Positions 15,001-28,247 of a stretch of 64,000 nt of DNA are shown here, one piece after another. This DNA is from Archivesica marissinica (Eukaryota > Mollusca > Bivalvia > Venerida > Vesicomyidae), in assembly GCA_014843695.1 (NCBI GenBank), contig CM026397.1:51446101-51510100 (forward strand). Reading direction: 5' to 3'. The notes below the pieces were generated by a model, which saw only the letters and a program-made list of their open reading frames with translations, ran no database searches and was not told where the DNA came from. The translations under genes were made by a program, and so were the position numbers. The first letter of the stretch is position 1; each line of letters begins with the position of its first letter.

Positions 15001-18000
15001 CTGTGTCCGTGTGACTGTGCCCGTGTGACTATGTCCGTATGACTGTTCCCGTGTGACTGTGTCTGTGTGACTGTGTCCGTATGACTCTATCTGTGTGACT
15101 CTATCTGTGTGACTATCTCTGTGTGACTCTCTGTGTGTGACTGTGTCTATGTGGCTGTGTCCGTGTGCTTCTATCTGTGTGACTCTATATGTTTGACTCT
15201 ATCTGTGTGACTGTGTCTGTGTGACTGTGCCCATGCGACTGTGTCCGTGTAACTGTGCCCGTGTGACTGTGTCTGTGTGACTCTCTGTGTGACTGTGTCT
15301 GTGTGACTGTGTCTGTGTGACTGTGCCCGTGCGACTGTGTCTGTGTGACTATGCCCATGTGACTGTGTCTGTGTGACTGTGTCTGTGTGTCTGTGTGACT
15401 GTGTCCGTGTGACTGTGTCCGTGTGACTGTGCCCGTGTGACTGTGTCTGTGTGACTGTTTCCGTGTGACTCTATCTGTGTGACTCTATGTGTGTGACTCC
15501 CTCTGTGTGACTGTGTCTATGTGACTGTGTCCGTGTGATTCTATCTGTGTGACTCTATATGTGTGACTCTCTCTGTGTGGCTGTGTCTGTTTGACTCTAT
15601 CTGTGTGACTGTGTCTGTGTGAATGTGCCCGTGTGACTATGTCTGTGCAACTGTGTCTGTGTGACTATATCTGTGTGACTGTGTCTGTGTGACTGTGCCA
15701 GTGTGACTGTCTGTGTGACTGTGCCCGTGTGACTGTGTCTGTGTGACTCTATATATGTCACTGTGTCCGTGTGACTGTGTCTGTGTGAATATGTATGTGT
15801 GACTGTGTCTGTGTGACTGTGTCCGTATGACTGTGTCTGTGTGACTGTGCCCGTGTGACTGTCTATGTGACTCTATCTGTGTGACTGTGTCCGAGTGACT
15901 GTGTCTGTGTGACTTTGTATGTGTGACTGTGTATGTGTGTCTTTGTGACTGTGTCTGTGTGACTGTGTCTGTGTGACTGTGTATATGTGACATTGTCCGT
16001 GTGACTGTGTCTGTGTGGCTGTGTCTGTGTGACCGTGTGACTGTGCCCGTGCTACTGTGTCTGTGTGACTCTATCTGTGTGACTGTGTCTGTGTGACAGT
16101 TCCCGTGCAACTTTGTCTGTGTGACTGTGTCTGTGTGACTGTGCCCGTGTGACTGTGTCCGTGTGACTCTATCTGGGTGACTGTGCCCGTGTGACTATGT
16201 CCGTGTGACTGTGTCTGTGTGGCTCTATCTGTGTGACTATGTCCGTGCAACTGGGTATGTGTGGCTCTATCTGTGTGACTCTATCTTTGTGACTCTATCT
16301 GTGTGACTGTGTCTGTGTGACTGTATCTGTGTGACTGTGTCTGTGTGACTGTGCCCGTGCGTCTGTGTGACTGTGTCTGTGTGATTGTGTCTGTGTGACT
16401 GTGTCCGTGTGACTGTTCCCGTGTGACTGTGTCTGTGTGACTGTGTCCGTGTGTCTCTATCTGTGTGACACTATCTGTGTGACTCTCTCTGTGTGACTCT
16501 ATCTTTGTGACTCTTTGTGTGTGACTGTTTCTGTGTGACTCTATCTGTGTGTCTGTGTCACTGTGCCCGTGAGACTGTGCCCGTGTGACTGTGTCTGTGT
16601 GACTGTGTCTCTGTGTCTGTGTCTGTGTGACTGTGTCTGTGTGACTGTGTCCGTGTGACTCTATCTGTGAGACTTTGTCCGTGTGACTGTAAATGTGTGA
16701 CTGTGTATGTGTGACTGTGCCCGTGTGACTGTGTATGTGTGACTGTGTCTGTGTGACTGTGTCCGTGTTACTGTGCCCGTGCAACTGTGTCTGTGTGACT
16801 CTATATGTGTGACTCTCTCTGTGTGGCTGTGTCTGTTTGACTCTATCTGTGTGACTGTGTCTGTGTGAATGTGCCCGTGTGACTATGTCTGTGCAACTGT
16901 GTCTGTGTGACTATATCTGTGTGACTGTGTCTGTGTGACTGTGCCAGTGTGACTGTCTGTGTGACTGTGCCCGTGTGACTGTGTCTGTGTGACTCTATAT
17001 ATGTCACTGTGTCCGTGTGACTGTGTCTGTGTGAATATGTATGTGTGACTGTGTCTGTGTGACTGTGTCCGTATGACTGTGTCTGTGTGACTGTGCCCGT
17101 GTGACTGTCTATGTGACTCTATCTGTGTGACTGTGTCCGAGTGACTGTGTCTGTGTGACTTTGTATGTGTGACTGTGTATGTGTGTCTTTGTGACTGTGT
17201 CTGTGTGACTGTGTCTGTGTGACTGTGTATTTGTGACATTGTCCGTGTGACTGTGTCTGTGTGGCTGTGTCTGTGTGACCGTGTGACTGTGCCCGTGCTA
17301 CTGTGTCTGTGTGACTCTATCTGTGTGACTGTGTCTGTGTGACAGTTCCCGTGCAACTTTGTCTGTGTGACTGTGTCTGTGTGACTGTGCCCGTGTGACT
17401 GTGTCCGTGTGACTCTATCTGGGTGACTGTGCCCGTGTGACTATGTCCGTGTGACTGTGTCTGTGTGGCTCTATCTGTGTGACTATGTCCGTGCAACTGG
17501 GTATGTGTGGCTCTATCTGTGTGACTCTATCTTTGTGACTCTATCTGTGTGACTGTGTCTGTGTGACTGTATCTGTGTGACTGTGTCTGTGTGACTGTGC
17601 CCGTGCGTCTGTGTGACTGTGTCTGTGTGATTGTGTCTGTGTGACTGTGTCCGTGTGACTGTTCCCGTGTGACTGTGTCTGTGTGACTGTGTCCGTGTGT
17701 CTCTATCTGTGTGACACTATCTGTGTGACTCTCTCTGTGTGACTCTATCTTTGTGACTCTTTGTGTGTGACTGTTTCTGTGTGACTCTATCTGTGTGTCT
17801 GTGTCACTGTGCCCGTGAGACTGTGCCCGTGTGACTGTGTCTGTGTGACTGTGTCTCTGTGTCTGTGTCTGTGTGACTGTGTCCGTGTGACTCTATCTGT
17901 GTGACTTTGTCCGTGTGACTGTAAATGTGTGACTGTGTATGTGTGACTGTGCCCGTGTGACTGTGTATGTGTGACTGTGTCTGTGTGACTGTGTCCGTGT

Positions 18001-19900
18001 TACTGTGCCCGTGCAACTGTGTCTGTGTGACTCTATCTGTGTGACTCTATCTGTGTGACTCTGCCCGTGCAACTGTGTCTGTGTGACTGTGTCTGTGTGA
18101 CTGTGCCCGTGTTACTGTGTCCGTGTGACTCTATCTGGGTGACTGTGCCAGTGTGACTATGCCCGTGTGACTATGCCCGTGTGACTGTGCCCGTGTGACT
18201 GTGTCTGTGTGGCTCTATCTGTGTGACTATGTCCGTGCAACTGGGTATGTGTGGCTCTATCTGTGTGACTCTATCTTTGTGACTCTATCTGTGTGACTGT
18301 GTCTGTGTGACTGTATCTGTGTGATTGTGTGACTGTGTCCGTGTGACTGTGACCGTGTGACTGTGTCTGTGTGACTGTCTGTGTGACTGTGTCTGTGTGA
18401 CTGTGTCTGTGTGACTGTGCCCATGCGACTGTGTCTGTGTGACTGTGCCCGTGTGACTGTGTCTGTGTGACTGTGTCTGTGTGACTGTGCCCGTGCGACT
18501 GTGTCTGTGTGACTGTGCCCGTGTGACTGTGTCTGTGTGACTGTGTCTGTGTGACTGTGCCCGTGTGACTGTGTCTGTGTGACTGTGTATGTGTGTCTGT
18601 GTGACTGTGTCCGTGTGACTGTGTCCGTGTGACTGTGCCCGTGTGACTGTGTCCGTGTGACTGTGCCCGTGTGACTATGTCCGTATGACTGTTCCCGTGT
18701 GACTGTGTCTGTGTGACTGTGTCCGTGTGACTCTATCTGTGTGACTCTATCTGTGTGACTCTCTCTGTGTGACTCTCTGTGTGTGACTGTGTCTATGTGG
18801 CTGTGTCCGTGTGCTTCTATATGTGTGACTCTATATGTTTGACTCTATCTGTGTGACTGTGTCTGTGTGACTGTGCCGATGCGACTGTGTCCGTGTAACT
18901 GTGCCCGTGTGATTGTGTCTGTGTGACTCTCTGTGTGACTGTGTCTGTGTGACTGTGTCTGTGTGACTGTGCCCGTGCGACTGTGTCTGTGTGACTATGC
19001 CCATGTGACTGTGTCTGTGTGACTGTGTCTGTGTGTCTGTGTGACTGTGTCCGTGTGACTGTGTCCGTGTGACTGTGCCCGTGTGACTGTGTCTGTGTGA
19101 CTGTTTCCGTGTGACTATCTGTGTGACTCTATTTGTGTGACTCCCTCTGTGTGACTGTGTCTATGTGACTGTGTCCGTGTGATTCTATCTGTGTGACTCT
19201 ATATGTGTGACTCTCTCTGTGTGACTGTGTCTGTTTGACTCTATCTGTGTGACTGTGTCTGTGTGAATGTGACCGTGTGACTGTGCCCGTGTGACTATGT
19301 CTGTGCAACTGTGTCTGTGTGACTATATCTGTGTGACTGTGTCTGTGTGACTGTGCCAGTGTGACTGTCTGTGTGACTGTGCCCGTGTGACTGTGTCTGT
19401 GTGACTCTATCTGTGTCACTGTGTCCGTGTGACTGTGTCTGTGTGAATATGTATGTGTGACTGTGTCTGTGTGACTGTGTCCGTATGACTGTGTCTGTGT
19501 GACTGTGCCCGTGTGACTGTGTCTATGTGACTCTATCTGTGTGACTGTGTCCGAGTGACTGTGTCTGTGTGACTGTGTATGTGTGACTGTGTATGTGTGT
19601 CTGTGTGACTGTGTCTGTGTGACTGTGTGACTGTGTATATGTGACATTGTCCGTGTGACTGTGTCTGTGTGGCTGTGTCTGTGTGACCGTGTGACTGTGC
19701 CCGTGCTACTGTGTCTGTGTGACTCTATCTGTGTGACTGTGTCTGTGTGACAGTTCCCGTGCAACTGTGTCTGTGTGACTGTATCTGTGTGACTGTGCCC
19801 GTGTGACTGTGTCCGTGTGACTCTATCTGGGTGACTGTGCCCGTGTGACTATGTCTGTGTGACTGTGTCTGTGTGGCTCTATCTGTGTGACTATGTCCGT
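6000..19900. repeat. Higher-order repeat family B within the 14-bp array, periods about 3.07 and 3.41 kb
   Basis: Blocks of variant monomers repeat in order. The segment at 7917-8132 recurs at 10987-11202 (offset 3070). The segments at 12229-12702 and 12873-13376 recur at 15637-16110 and 16281-16784 (offset 3408). The first of these appears again at 16883-17356 (offset 1246), showing a partial internal re-duplication. A further shift of about 4640 bp links 13.4 kb to 18.06 kb. This is a mosaic of unequal exchange products; block edges are approximate. Confidence 0.75.
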
Positions 19901-21831
19901 GCAACTGGGTATGTGTGGCTCTATCTGTGTGACTCTATCTTTGTGACTCTATCTGTGTGACTGTGTCTGTGTGACTGTATCTGTGTGACTGTGTCTGTGT
20001 GACTGTGCCCGTGCGACTGTGTCTGTGTGACTGTGCCCGTGTGACTGTGTCTGTGTGACTGTGTCTGTGTGATTGTGTCTGTGTGACTGTGTCCGTGTGA
20101 CTGTTCCCGTGTGACTGTGTCTGTGTGACTGTGTCCGTGTGTCTCTATCTGTGTGTCACTATCTGTGTGACTCTCTCTGTGTGACTCTATCTTTGTGATT
20201 CTCTGTGTGTGACTGTTTCTGTGTGACTCTATCTGTGTGTCTGTGTCACTGTGCCCGTGAGACTGTGCCCGTGTGACTGTGTCTGTGTGACTGTGTCTCT
20301 GTGTCTGTGTGACTGTGTCTGTGTGACTGTGTCCGTGTGACTCTATCTGTGTGACTTTGTCCGTGTGACTGTGTATGTGTGACTGTGCCCGTGTGACTGT
20401 GTATGTGTGACTGTGTCTGTGTGACTGTGTCCGTGTTACTGTGCCCGTGCAACTGTGTCTGTGTGACTCTATCTGTGTGACTCTATCTGTATGACTCTGC
20501 CCGTGCAACTGTGTCTGTGTGACTGTGTATGTGTGACTGTGCCCGTGTGACTGTGTCCGTGTGACTCTATCTGGGTGACTGTGCCCGTGTGACTGTGCCC
20601 GTGTGACTATGTCCGTGCAACTGTGTCTGTGTGACTATATCTGTGTGACTGTGTCTATGTGACTGTGCCCGTGTGACTGTGTGACTGTGCCCGTGTGACT
20701 GTGTCTGTGTGACACTATCTGTGTGACTTTTTCCGTGTGACTGTGTCCATTTGACTGTGTATGTGTGACTGTGTATGTGTGTCTGTGTGACTGTGTATGT
20801 GTGACTGTGTCTGTGTGACTGTGTATGTGTGACTGTGTCTGTGTGACTGTGCCCGTGTGACTCTCTGTGTAACTGTGTATGTGTGACTGTGTATGTGTGT
20901 CTGTGTGACTGTGTCTGTGTGACTGTTTATGTGTGACTCTATCTGTGTGACTGTGTCCGTGTGACTGTATCTATGTGACTGTGTCTGTGTGACTGTGCCC
21001 GTGCGACTGTGTATGTGTGACTGTGTCTGTGTGACTGTGCTCGTGTGACTGGTTCTGTGTGACTGTGCTCGTGTGACTGTGTCTGTGTGACTCTATCTGT
21101 GTGACTGTGTCCGTGTGACTGTGTCTGTGTGAATGTGTCTGTGTGACTGTATCTGTGTGACTGTGTCCGTGTGACTGTGTCTGTGTGACTGTGCCCGTGT
21201 GACTGTGTCTGTGTGACACTATCTGTGTGACTGTGTCTGTGTGACTGTGCCCGTGTAACTGTGTCTGTGTGACTATCCGTGTGACTTTGCCCGTGTGACT
21301 GTGTCCGTGTGACTCTATCTGGGTGACTGTGTCCGTGTGACTGTGTCTGTGTGACTGTGTATGTGTGACTGTGTCTGTGTGACTGTGCCCGTGTAACTGT
21401 TTCTGTGTGACTATCCGTGTGACTTTGCCCGTGTGACTGTGTCCGTGTGACTCTATCTGGGTGACTGTGTCCGTGTGACTGTGTCTGTGTGACTCTATAT
21501 GTGTGACTATGTCCGTGTGACTGTGTCTGTGTGGCTCTATCTGTGTGACTCTGTCCGTGCAACTGGGTATGTGTGGCTCTATCTGTTTCACTCTATCTTT
21601 GTGACTCTATCTGTGTGACTGTGTGTGTGTGACTGTATCTGTATGACTGTGTGACTGTGCCCGTGTGACTGTGTCCGTGTGACTGTGCCCGTGTGATTGT
21701 GTCTGTGTGACTGTCTGTGTGACTGTGACTGTGTCTGTGTGACTGTGCCCGTGCGACTGTGTCTGTGTGACTGTGCCCGTGTGACTGTGTCTGTGTGACT
21801 GTGTCTGTGTGTCTGTGTGACTGTTTCCGTG

Positions 21832-24360
21832 TGACTGTGTCCGTGTGACTGTTCCCGTGTGACTATGTCCGTATGACTGTTCCCGTGTGACTGTGTCTGT
21901 GTGACTGTGTCCGTGTGACTCTATCTGTGTGACTCTATCTGTATGACTCTCTCTGTGTGACTCTCTGTGTGTGACTGTGTCTATGTGACTGTGTCCGTGT
22001 GATTCTATCTGTGTGACTCTATATGTGTGACTCTCTCTGTGTGAATGTGTCTGTGTGACTGTGCCCGTGCGACTGTGTCCGTGTAACTGTGCCCGTGTGA
22101 CTGTGTCTGTGTGACTCTCTGTGTGACTGTGTCTGTGTGACTGTGTCTGTGTGACTGTGCCCGTGCGACTGTGTCTGTGTGACTGTGCCCATGTGAATGT
22201 GTCTGTGTGACTGTGTATGTGTGTCTGTGTGACTGTGTCCGTGTGACTGTGTCCGTGTGAATTTGCCCGTGTGACTGTGTTCGTGTGACTGTTCCCGTGT
22301 GACTGTGTCTCTGTGACTGTTTCCGTGTGACTCTATCTGTGTGACTCTATCTGTGTGACTCTCTCTGTGTGACTCTCTCTGTGTGTGACTGTGTCTATGT
22401 GACTGTGTCCGTGTGATTCTATCTGTGTGTCTCTATATGTGTGACTCTCTCTGTGTGACTGTGTCTGTTTGACTCTATCAGTGTGACTGTGTCTGTGTGA
22501 CTGTGCCCGTGTGACTGTGTCTGTGTGACTGTGTCTGTGTGACTGTGTCTGTTTCTGTGTGACTGTGTCTGTGTGACTGTGTCCGTGTGACTCTATCTGT
22601 GTGACTGTGTCCGTGTGACTGTGTCTGTGTGACTGTGTATGTGTGACTGTGCCCGTGTGACTGTGTATGTGTGACTGTGTCTGTGTGACTGTGTCCGTGT
22701 GACTGTGCCCTTGCAACTGTGTCTGTGTGACTCTATCTGTGTGACTGTGGCTGTGTGACTGTGCCCGTGCAACTGTGTCTCGGTGACTGGGTCTGTGTGA
22801 CTGTGCCCGTGTGACTATGTCCGTGTGACTTTATCTGGGTGACTGTGCCCGTGTGACTATGCCCGCGTGACTGTGTCCGTGTGAATATGTCTGTACAACT
22901 GTGTATGTGTGACTATATCTGTGTGACTGTGTCTGTGTGACTGTGCCCGTGTGACTGTCTGTGTGACTGTGCCCGTGTGACTGTGTATGTGTGACTGTGT
23001 ATGTGTGTCTGTGTGTCTGTGTGACTGTGTCTGTGTGATTGTGTCTGTGTGACTGTGTCTGTGTGACTGTGCCCGTGTGACTGTGCCCGTGTGACTGTGT
23101 CCGTGTGACTGTTCCCGTGTGACTATGTCCGTATGACTGTTCCCGTGTGACTGTGTCTGTGTGACTGTGTCCGTGTGACTCTATCTGTGTGACTCTATCT
23201 GTGTGACTCTCTCTGTGTGACTCTCTGTGTGTGACTGTGTCTATGTGACTGTGTCCGTGTGATTCTATCTGTGTGACTCTATATGTGTGACTCTCTCTGT
23301 GTGAATGTGTCTGTGTGACTGTGCCCGTGCGACTGTGTCCGTGTAACTGTGCCCGTGTGACTGTGTCTGTGTGACTCTCTGTGTGACTGTGTCTGTGTGA
23401 CTGTGTCTGTGTGACTGTGCCCGTGCGACTGTGTCTGTGTGACTGTGCCCATGTGAATGTGTCTGTGTGACTGTGTATGTGTGTCTGTGTGACTGTGTCC
23501 GTGTGACTGTGTCCGTGTGACTTTGCCCGTGTGACTGTGTTCGTGTGACTGTTCCCGTGTGACTGTGTCTCTGTGACTGTTTCCGTGTGACTCTATCTGT
23601 GTGACTCTATCTGTGTGACTCTCTCTGTGTGACTCTCTCTGTGTGTGACTGTGTCTATGTGACTGTGTCCGTGTGATTCTATCTGTGTGTCTCTATATGT
23701 GTGACTCTCTCTGTGTGACTGTGTCTGTTTGACTCTATCAGTGTGACTGTGTCTGTGTGACTGTGCCCGTGTGACTGTGTCTGTGTGACTGTGTCTGTGT
23801 GACTGTGTCTGTTTCTGTGTGACTGTGTCTGTGTGACTGTGTCCGTGTGACTCTATCTGTGTGACTGTGTCCGTGTGACTGTGTCTGTGTGACTGTGTAT
23901 GTGTGACTGTGCCCGTGTGACTGTGTATGTGTGACTGTGTCTGTGTGACTGTGTCCGTGTGACTGTGCCCGTGCAACTGTGTCTGTGTGACTCTATCTGT
24001 GTGACTGTGGCTGTGTGACTGTGCCCGTGCAACTGTGTCTCGGTGACTGGGTCTGTGTGACTGTGCCCGTGTGACTATGTCCGTGTGACTTTATCTGGGT
24101 GACTGTGCCCGTGTGACTATGCCCGTGTGACTGTGTCCGTGTGAATATGTCTGTACAACTGTGTATGTGTGACTATATCTGTGTGACTGTGTCTGTGTGA
24201 CTGTGCCCGTGTGACTGTCTGTGTGACTGTGCCCGTGTGACTGTGTATGTGTGACTGTGTATGTGTGTCTGTGTGTCTGTGTGACTGTGTCTGTGTGATT
24301 GTGTCTGTGTGACTGTGTCTGTGTGACTGTGCCCGTGTGACTGTGCCCGTGTGACTGTGT
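21832..24360. repeat. 1260-bp tandem duplication (90 monomers) inside the 14-bp array
   Basis: Positions from about 21841 to 23100 match 23101 to 24360 at a constant offset of 1260 bp, exactly 90 monomers. By eye only a handful of substitutions separate them, for example at about 22261 (ATTTGCCCG versus CTTTGCCCG), 22707 (CCCTTGC versus CCCGTGC) and 22865 (CCCGCGTG versus CCCGTGTG). This is the youngest duplication visible in the left array. Confidence 0.88.
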
Positions 24361-24620
24361 ATGTGTGACTGTGTCTGTGTGTCTGTGTGACTGTGCCCGT
24401 GCAACTGTGTATGTGTGACTGTGTCTGTGTGACTGTGCCCGTGCAACTGTGTATGTGTGACTGTGCCCGTGTGACTGTGTCCTTGTAACTCTATCTGGGT
24501 GACTGTGCCCGTGTGTGACCATGTCCGTGCAACTGTGTCTGTGTGATATGTGTGACTGTGTCTGTGTGACTGTGCCCGTGTGACTGTGTCTGTATGACTG
24601 TGTCCTTGTGATTGTGTCCG

Positions 24621-27600
24621 GGTACAAATAAATAAGTATTGATATATTAGTATTTTGTACCTGTAAATAAGTATTGATATACTAGTATTGAGTACCTGTA
24701 AATAAGTATTGATATACTAGTATTGTGTACCATTAGATAAGTATTGATATACTAGTATTGTGTACCAGTAAATAAGTATTGATATACTAGTATTGCGTAC
24801 CTGTAAATAAGTATTGATATACTAGTATTGCGTACCTGTAAATAAGTATTGATATACTAGCATTGCGTACCTGTAAATACGTATTGATATATTAGTATTG
24901 CGTACCTGTAAATAAGTATTGATATACTAGTATTGCGTACCTGTAAATAAGTATTGATATACTAGTATTGCGTACCAGTAAATAAGTATTGATATACTAG
25001 TATTGCGTACCTGTAAATAAGTAGTGATATACTAGTATTGCGTACCTGTAAATAAGTAGTGATATACTAGTATTGCGTACCTGTAAATAAGTATTGATAT
25101 ACTAGTATTGCGTATTAGTAAATAAGTAGTGATATACTAGTATTGTGTATCAGTAAATACGTGTTGATATACTAGTATTGAGTACCATTAGATAAGTATT
25201 GATATACTAGTATTGTGTACCAGTAAATAAGTAGTGATATACTAGTATTGTGTACCAGTAAATAAGTAGTGATATACTAGTATTGTGTACCAGTAAATAC
25301 GTATTGATATACTAGTATTGTGTACCAGTAAATACGTATTGATATACTAGTATTGTGTACCAGTAAATACGTATTGATATACTAGTATTGAGTACCAGTA
25401 AATACGTATTGATATACTAGTATTGTGTACCAGTAAATACGTATTGATATATTAGTATTGTTTACCAGTAAATACGTATTGATATACTAGTATTGTGTAC
25501 CAGTAAATACGTATTGATATACTAGTATTGTGTACCTGTAAATACGTATTGATATACTAGTATTGTGTACCAGTAAATAATTATTGATATACTAGTATTG
25601 AGTACCAGTCAATAAGTATTGATATACTAGTATTGAGTACCAGTCAATAAGTATTGATATACTAGTATTGAGTACCAGTCAATAAGTATTGATATACTAG
25701 TATTGTGTACCAGTAAATACGTATTGATATACTAGTATTGTGTACCTATAAATACGTATTGATATACTAGTATTGCGTACCTGTAAATAAGTATTGATAT
25801 ACTAATATTGCGTACCTGTAAATAAGTATTGATATACTAGTATTGAGTACCTGTAAATAAGTATTGATATACTAGTATTGAGTACCTGTAAATAAGTATT
25901 GATATACTAGTATTGCGTACCAGTAAATAAGTAGTGATATACTAGTATTGAGTACCAGTAAATACGTATTGATATATTAGTATTGAGTACCAGTAAATAC
26001 GTATTGATATATTAGTATTGTGTACCAGTAAATACGTATTGATATACTAGTATTGAGTACCAGTAAATACGTATTGATATACTAGTATTGAGTACCAGTA
26101 AATAAGTAGTGATATACTAGTATTGTGTACCATTAGATAAGTATTGATATAATAGTATTGCGTACCTGTAAATACGTATTGATATACTAGTATTGCGTAC
26201 CTGTAAATACGTATTGATATACTAGTATTGCGTACCAGTAAATACGTATTGATATACTAGTATTGTGTACCAGTAAATACGTATTGATATATTAGTATTG
26301 TGTACCAGTAAATACGTATTGATATACTAGTATTGTGTACCAGTAAATACGTATTGATATACTAGTATTGCGTACCAGTAAATACGTATTGATATACTAG
26401 TATTGTGTACCAGTAAATAAGTATTGATATACTAGTATTGCGTACCTGTAAATACGTATTGATATACTAGTATTGTGTACCAGTAAATAAGTAGTGATAT
26501 ACTTGTATTTTGTACCAGTAAATAAGTAGTGATATACTAGTATTGTGTACCAGTAAATAAGTAGTGATATACTAGTATTTTGTACCAGTAAATATGTAGT
26601 GATATACTAGTATTGTGTACCAGTAAATAAGTAGTGATATACTAGTATTGTGTACCAGTAAATAAGTAGTGATATACTAGTATTTTGTACCAGTAAATAA
26701 GTAGTGATATACTAGTATTGTGTACCAGTAAATAAGTAGTGATATACTAGTATTGTGTACCAGTAAATAAGTAGTGATATGCTAGTATTGTGTACCAGTA
26801 AATAAATAGTGATATACTAGTATTGAGTACCAGTAAATAAGTATTGATATACTAGTAGTGTGTACCAGTAAATAAGTATTGATATACTAGTATTGTGTAC
26901 CAGTAAATAAGTATTGATATACTAGTATTGTGTACCAGTAAATACGTATTGATATACTGGTATTGCGTACCAGTAAATACGTATTGATATACTAGTAGTT
27001 TGTACCAGTAAATAAGTATTGATATACTAGTATTGTGTACCAGTAAATACGTATTGATATACTAGTATTTTAAACGAGTAAATAAGTATTGATATACTAG
27101 TATTTTGTACCAGTAAATACGTATTGATATACTAGTATTTTGTACCAGTAAATACGTATTGATATACTAGTATTGAGTACCAGTAAATAAGTATTGATAT
27201 ACTAGTATTTTGTACCAGTAAATACGTATTGATATACTAGTATTTTGTACCAGTAAATAAGTATTGATATACTAGTATTTTGTACCAGTAAATACGTATT
27301 GATATACTAGTATTGAGTACCAGTAAATACGTATTGATATACTAGTATTTTGTACCAGTAAATAAGTATTGATATATTAGTATTGAGTACCAGTAAATAC
27401 GTATTGATATACTAATATTGCCTAACCAGTAAATACGTATTGATATATTAGTATTGTGTACCAGTAAATAAGTAGTGATATACTAGTATTGCGTACCTGT
27501 AAATAAGTATTGATATACTAGTATTGCGTACCAGTAAATAAGTAGTGATATACTAGTATTGAGTACCAGTAAATACGTACTGATATACTAGTATTGTGTA

Positions 27601-27854
27601 CCTGTAAATACGTATTGATATACTAGTATTGTGTACCAGTAAATAAGTATTGATATACTAGTATTGCGTACCAGTAAATAAGTAGTGATATACTAGTATT
27701 GTGTACCTATAAATACGTATTGATATACTAGTATTGTGTACCAGTAAATAAGTATTGATATACTAGTATTGTGTACCTGTAAATAAGTATTGATATACTA
27801 GTATTGAGTACCAGTAAATAAGTATTGATATACTAGTATTGTGTACCAGTAAAT
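24621..27854. repeat. 35-bp satellite array, about 92 copies
   Basis: An AT-rich monomer of 35 bp recurs with almost no length change; one 36-bp unit lies near 27421. Each unit contains GATATACTAGTATTG, whose core ATACTAGTAT is a perfect 10-bp palindrome with an ACTAGT (SpeI) site, and usually a GTAC (RsaI) site. Four positions vary in runs: AAG or ACG before TATT, TATT or TAGT, the base before GTACC, and CCTG or CCAG after it. The array begins with no spacer at the end of the 14-bp array and ends in non-repetitive DNA after a partial unit. Confidence 0.97.
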
Positions 27855-28247
27855 TGCTTCCACCACGTTCGGATGCTCTTAACAATTCTATGCGACCTGT
27901 ATACATGACATGTCCACTGTTTTCGGCCCTTCTGTCGAAACAGGTAATAAAGTCCAAAAAAATAAAAGGAAGAAATTGAGAGGTGTTTATTAAATTATTG
28001 CAAATGTTCCATTTACAAAAGTGAATGAAATAAATATACATGTAGTTGTATCTAGTAACTTACCATATGTTTCTATTGACTACTTTATCGAAATGATGCA
28101 TATATTAAGTGCTATGGATTCTACACGTGATATTAAATACTTTTGAAATTGAATTATTATTCATTGAAGCACATGTCCTCACCGTTGTGGCTTCTGGGTC
28201 TTCGTGGAATGACGTCTTTCTAGTGTGTAAGCTATCCTGCAAGATAT
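27855..28247. other. Unique AT-rich spacer, no gene recognised
   Basis: Non-repetitive sequence between the 35-bp and 50-bp arrays. A short minus-strand frame (stop to 28041) reads out of the 35-bp satellite into this spacer, and a 61-codon plus-strand frame starts at 28109. Neither has recognisable motifs, splice context or composition that would support a gene. Confidence 0.6.

Larger units (their letters stand above)
1..24620. repeat. 14-bp G/T-rich minisatellite, left array (about 1750 monomers)
   Basis: The monomer is GACTGTGTCTGTGT. Common variants carry GTGCCCGTGT, CTATCTGTGT, GTGTCCGTGT or GTGTATGTGT after GACT, with single-base changes and small indels throughout. The plus strand is strongly G/T-rich and poor in A. 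Because 14 is not a multiple of 3, three monomers give one 42-bp/14-residue translation cycle. On the minus strand that cycle has no stop codon (repeating S-H-R-H-S-H-T-D-T-V-T-Q-T-Q), so long open frames appear everywhere; on the plus strand TGA recurs. Those minus-strand frames usually begin at TTG inside the variant GTCCGTGCAACT. I see no gene, splice structure or codon bias. The array ends sharply at the first 35-bp satellite monomer. Confidence 0.97.

Noticed and set aside
265..24627. Dozens of minus-strand ORFs of 60-211 codons in the left 14-bp array
   Set aside because: They are a by-product of a stop-free repeat read in a 42-bp cycle. Their starts are mostly TTG, not ATG, their ends follow random point changes, and none has splice or promoter context.
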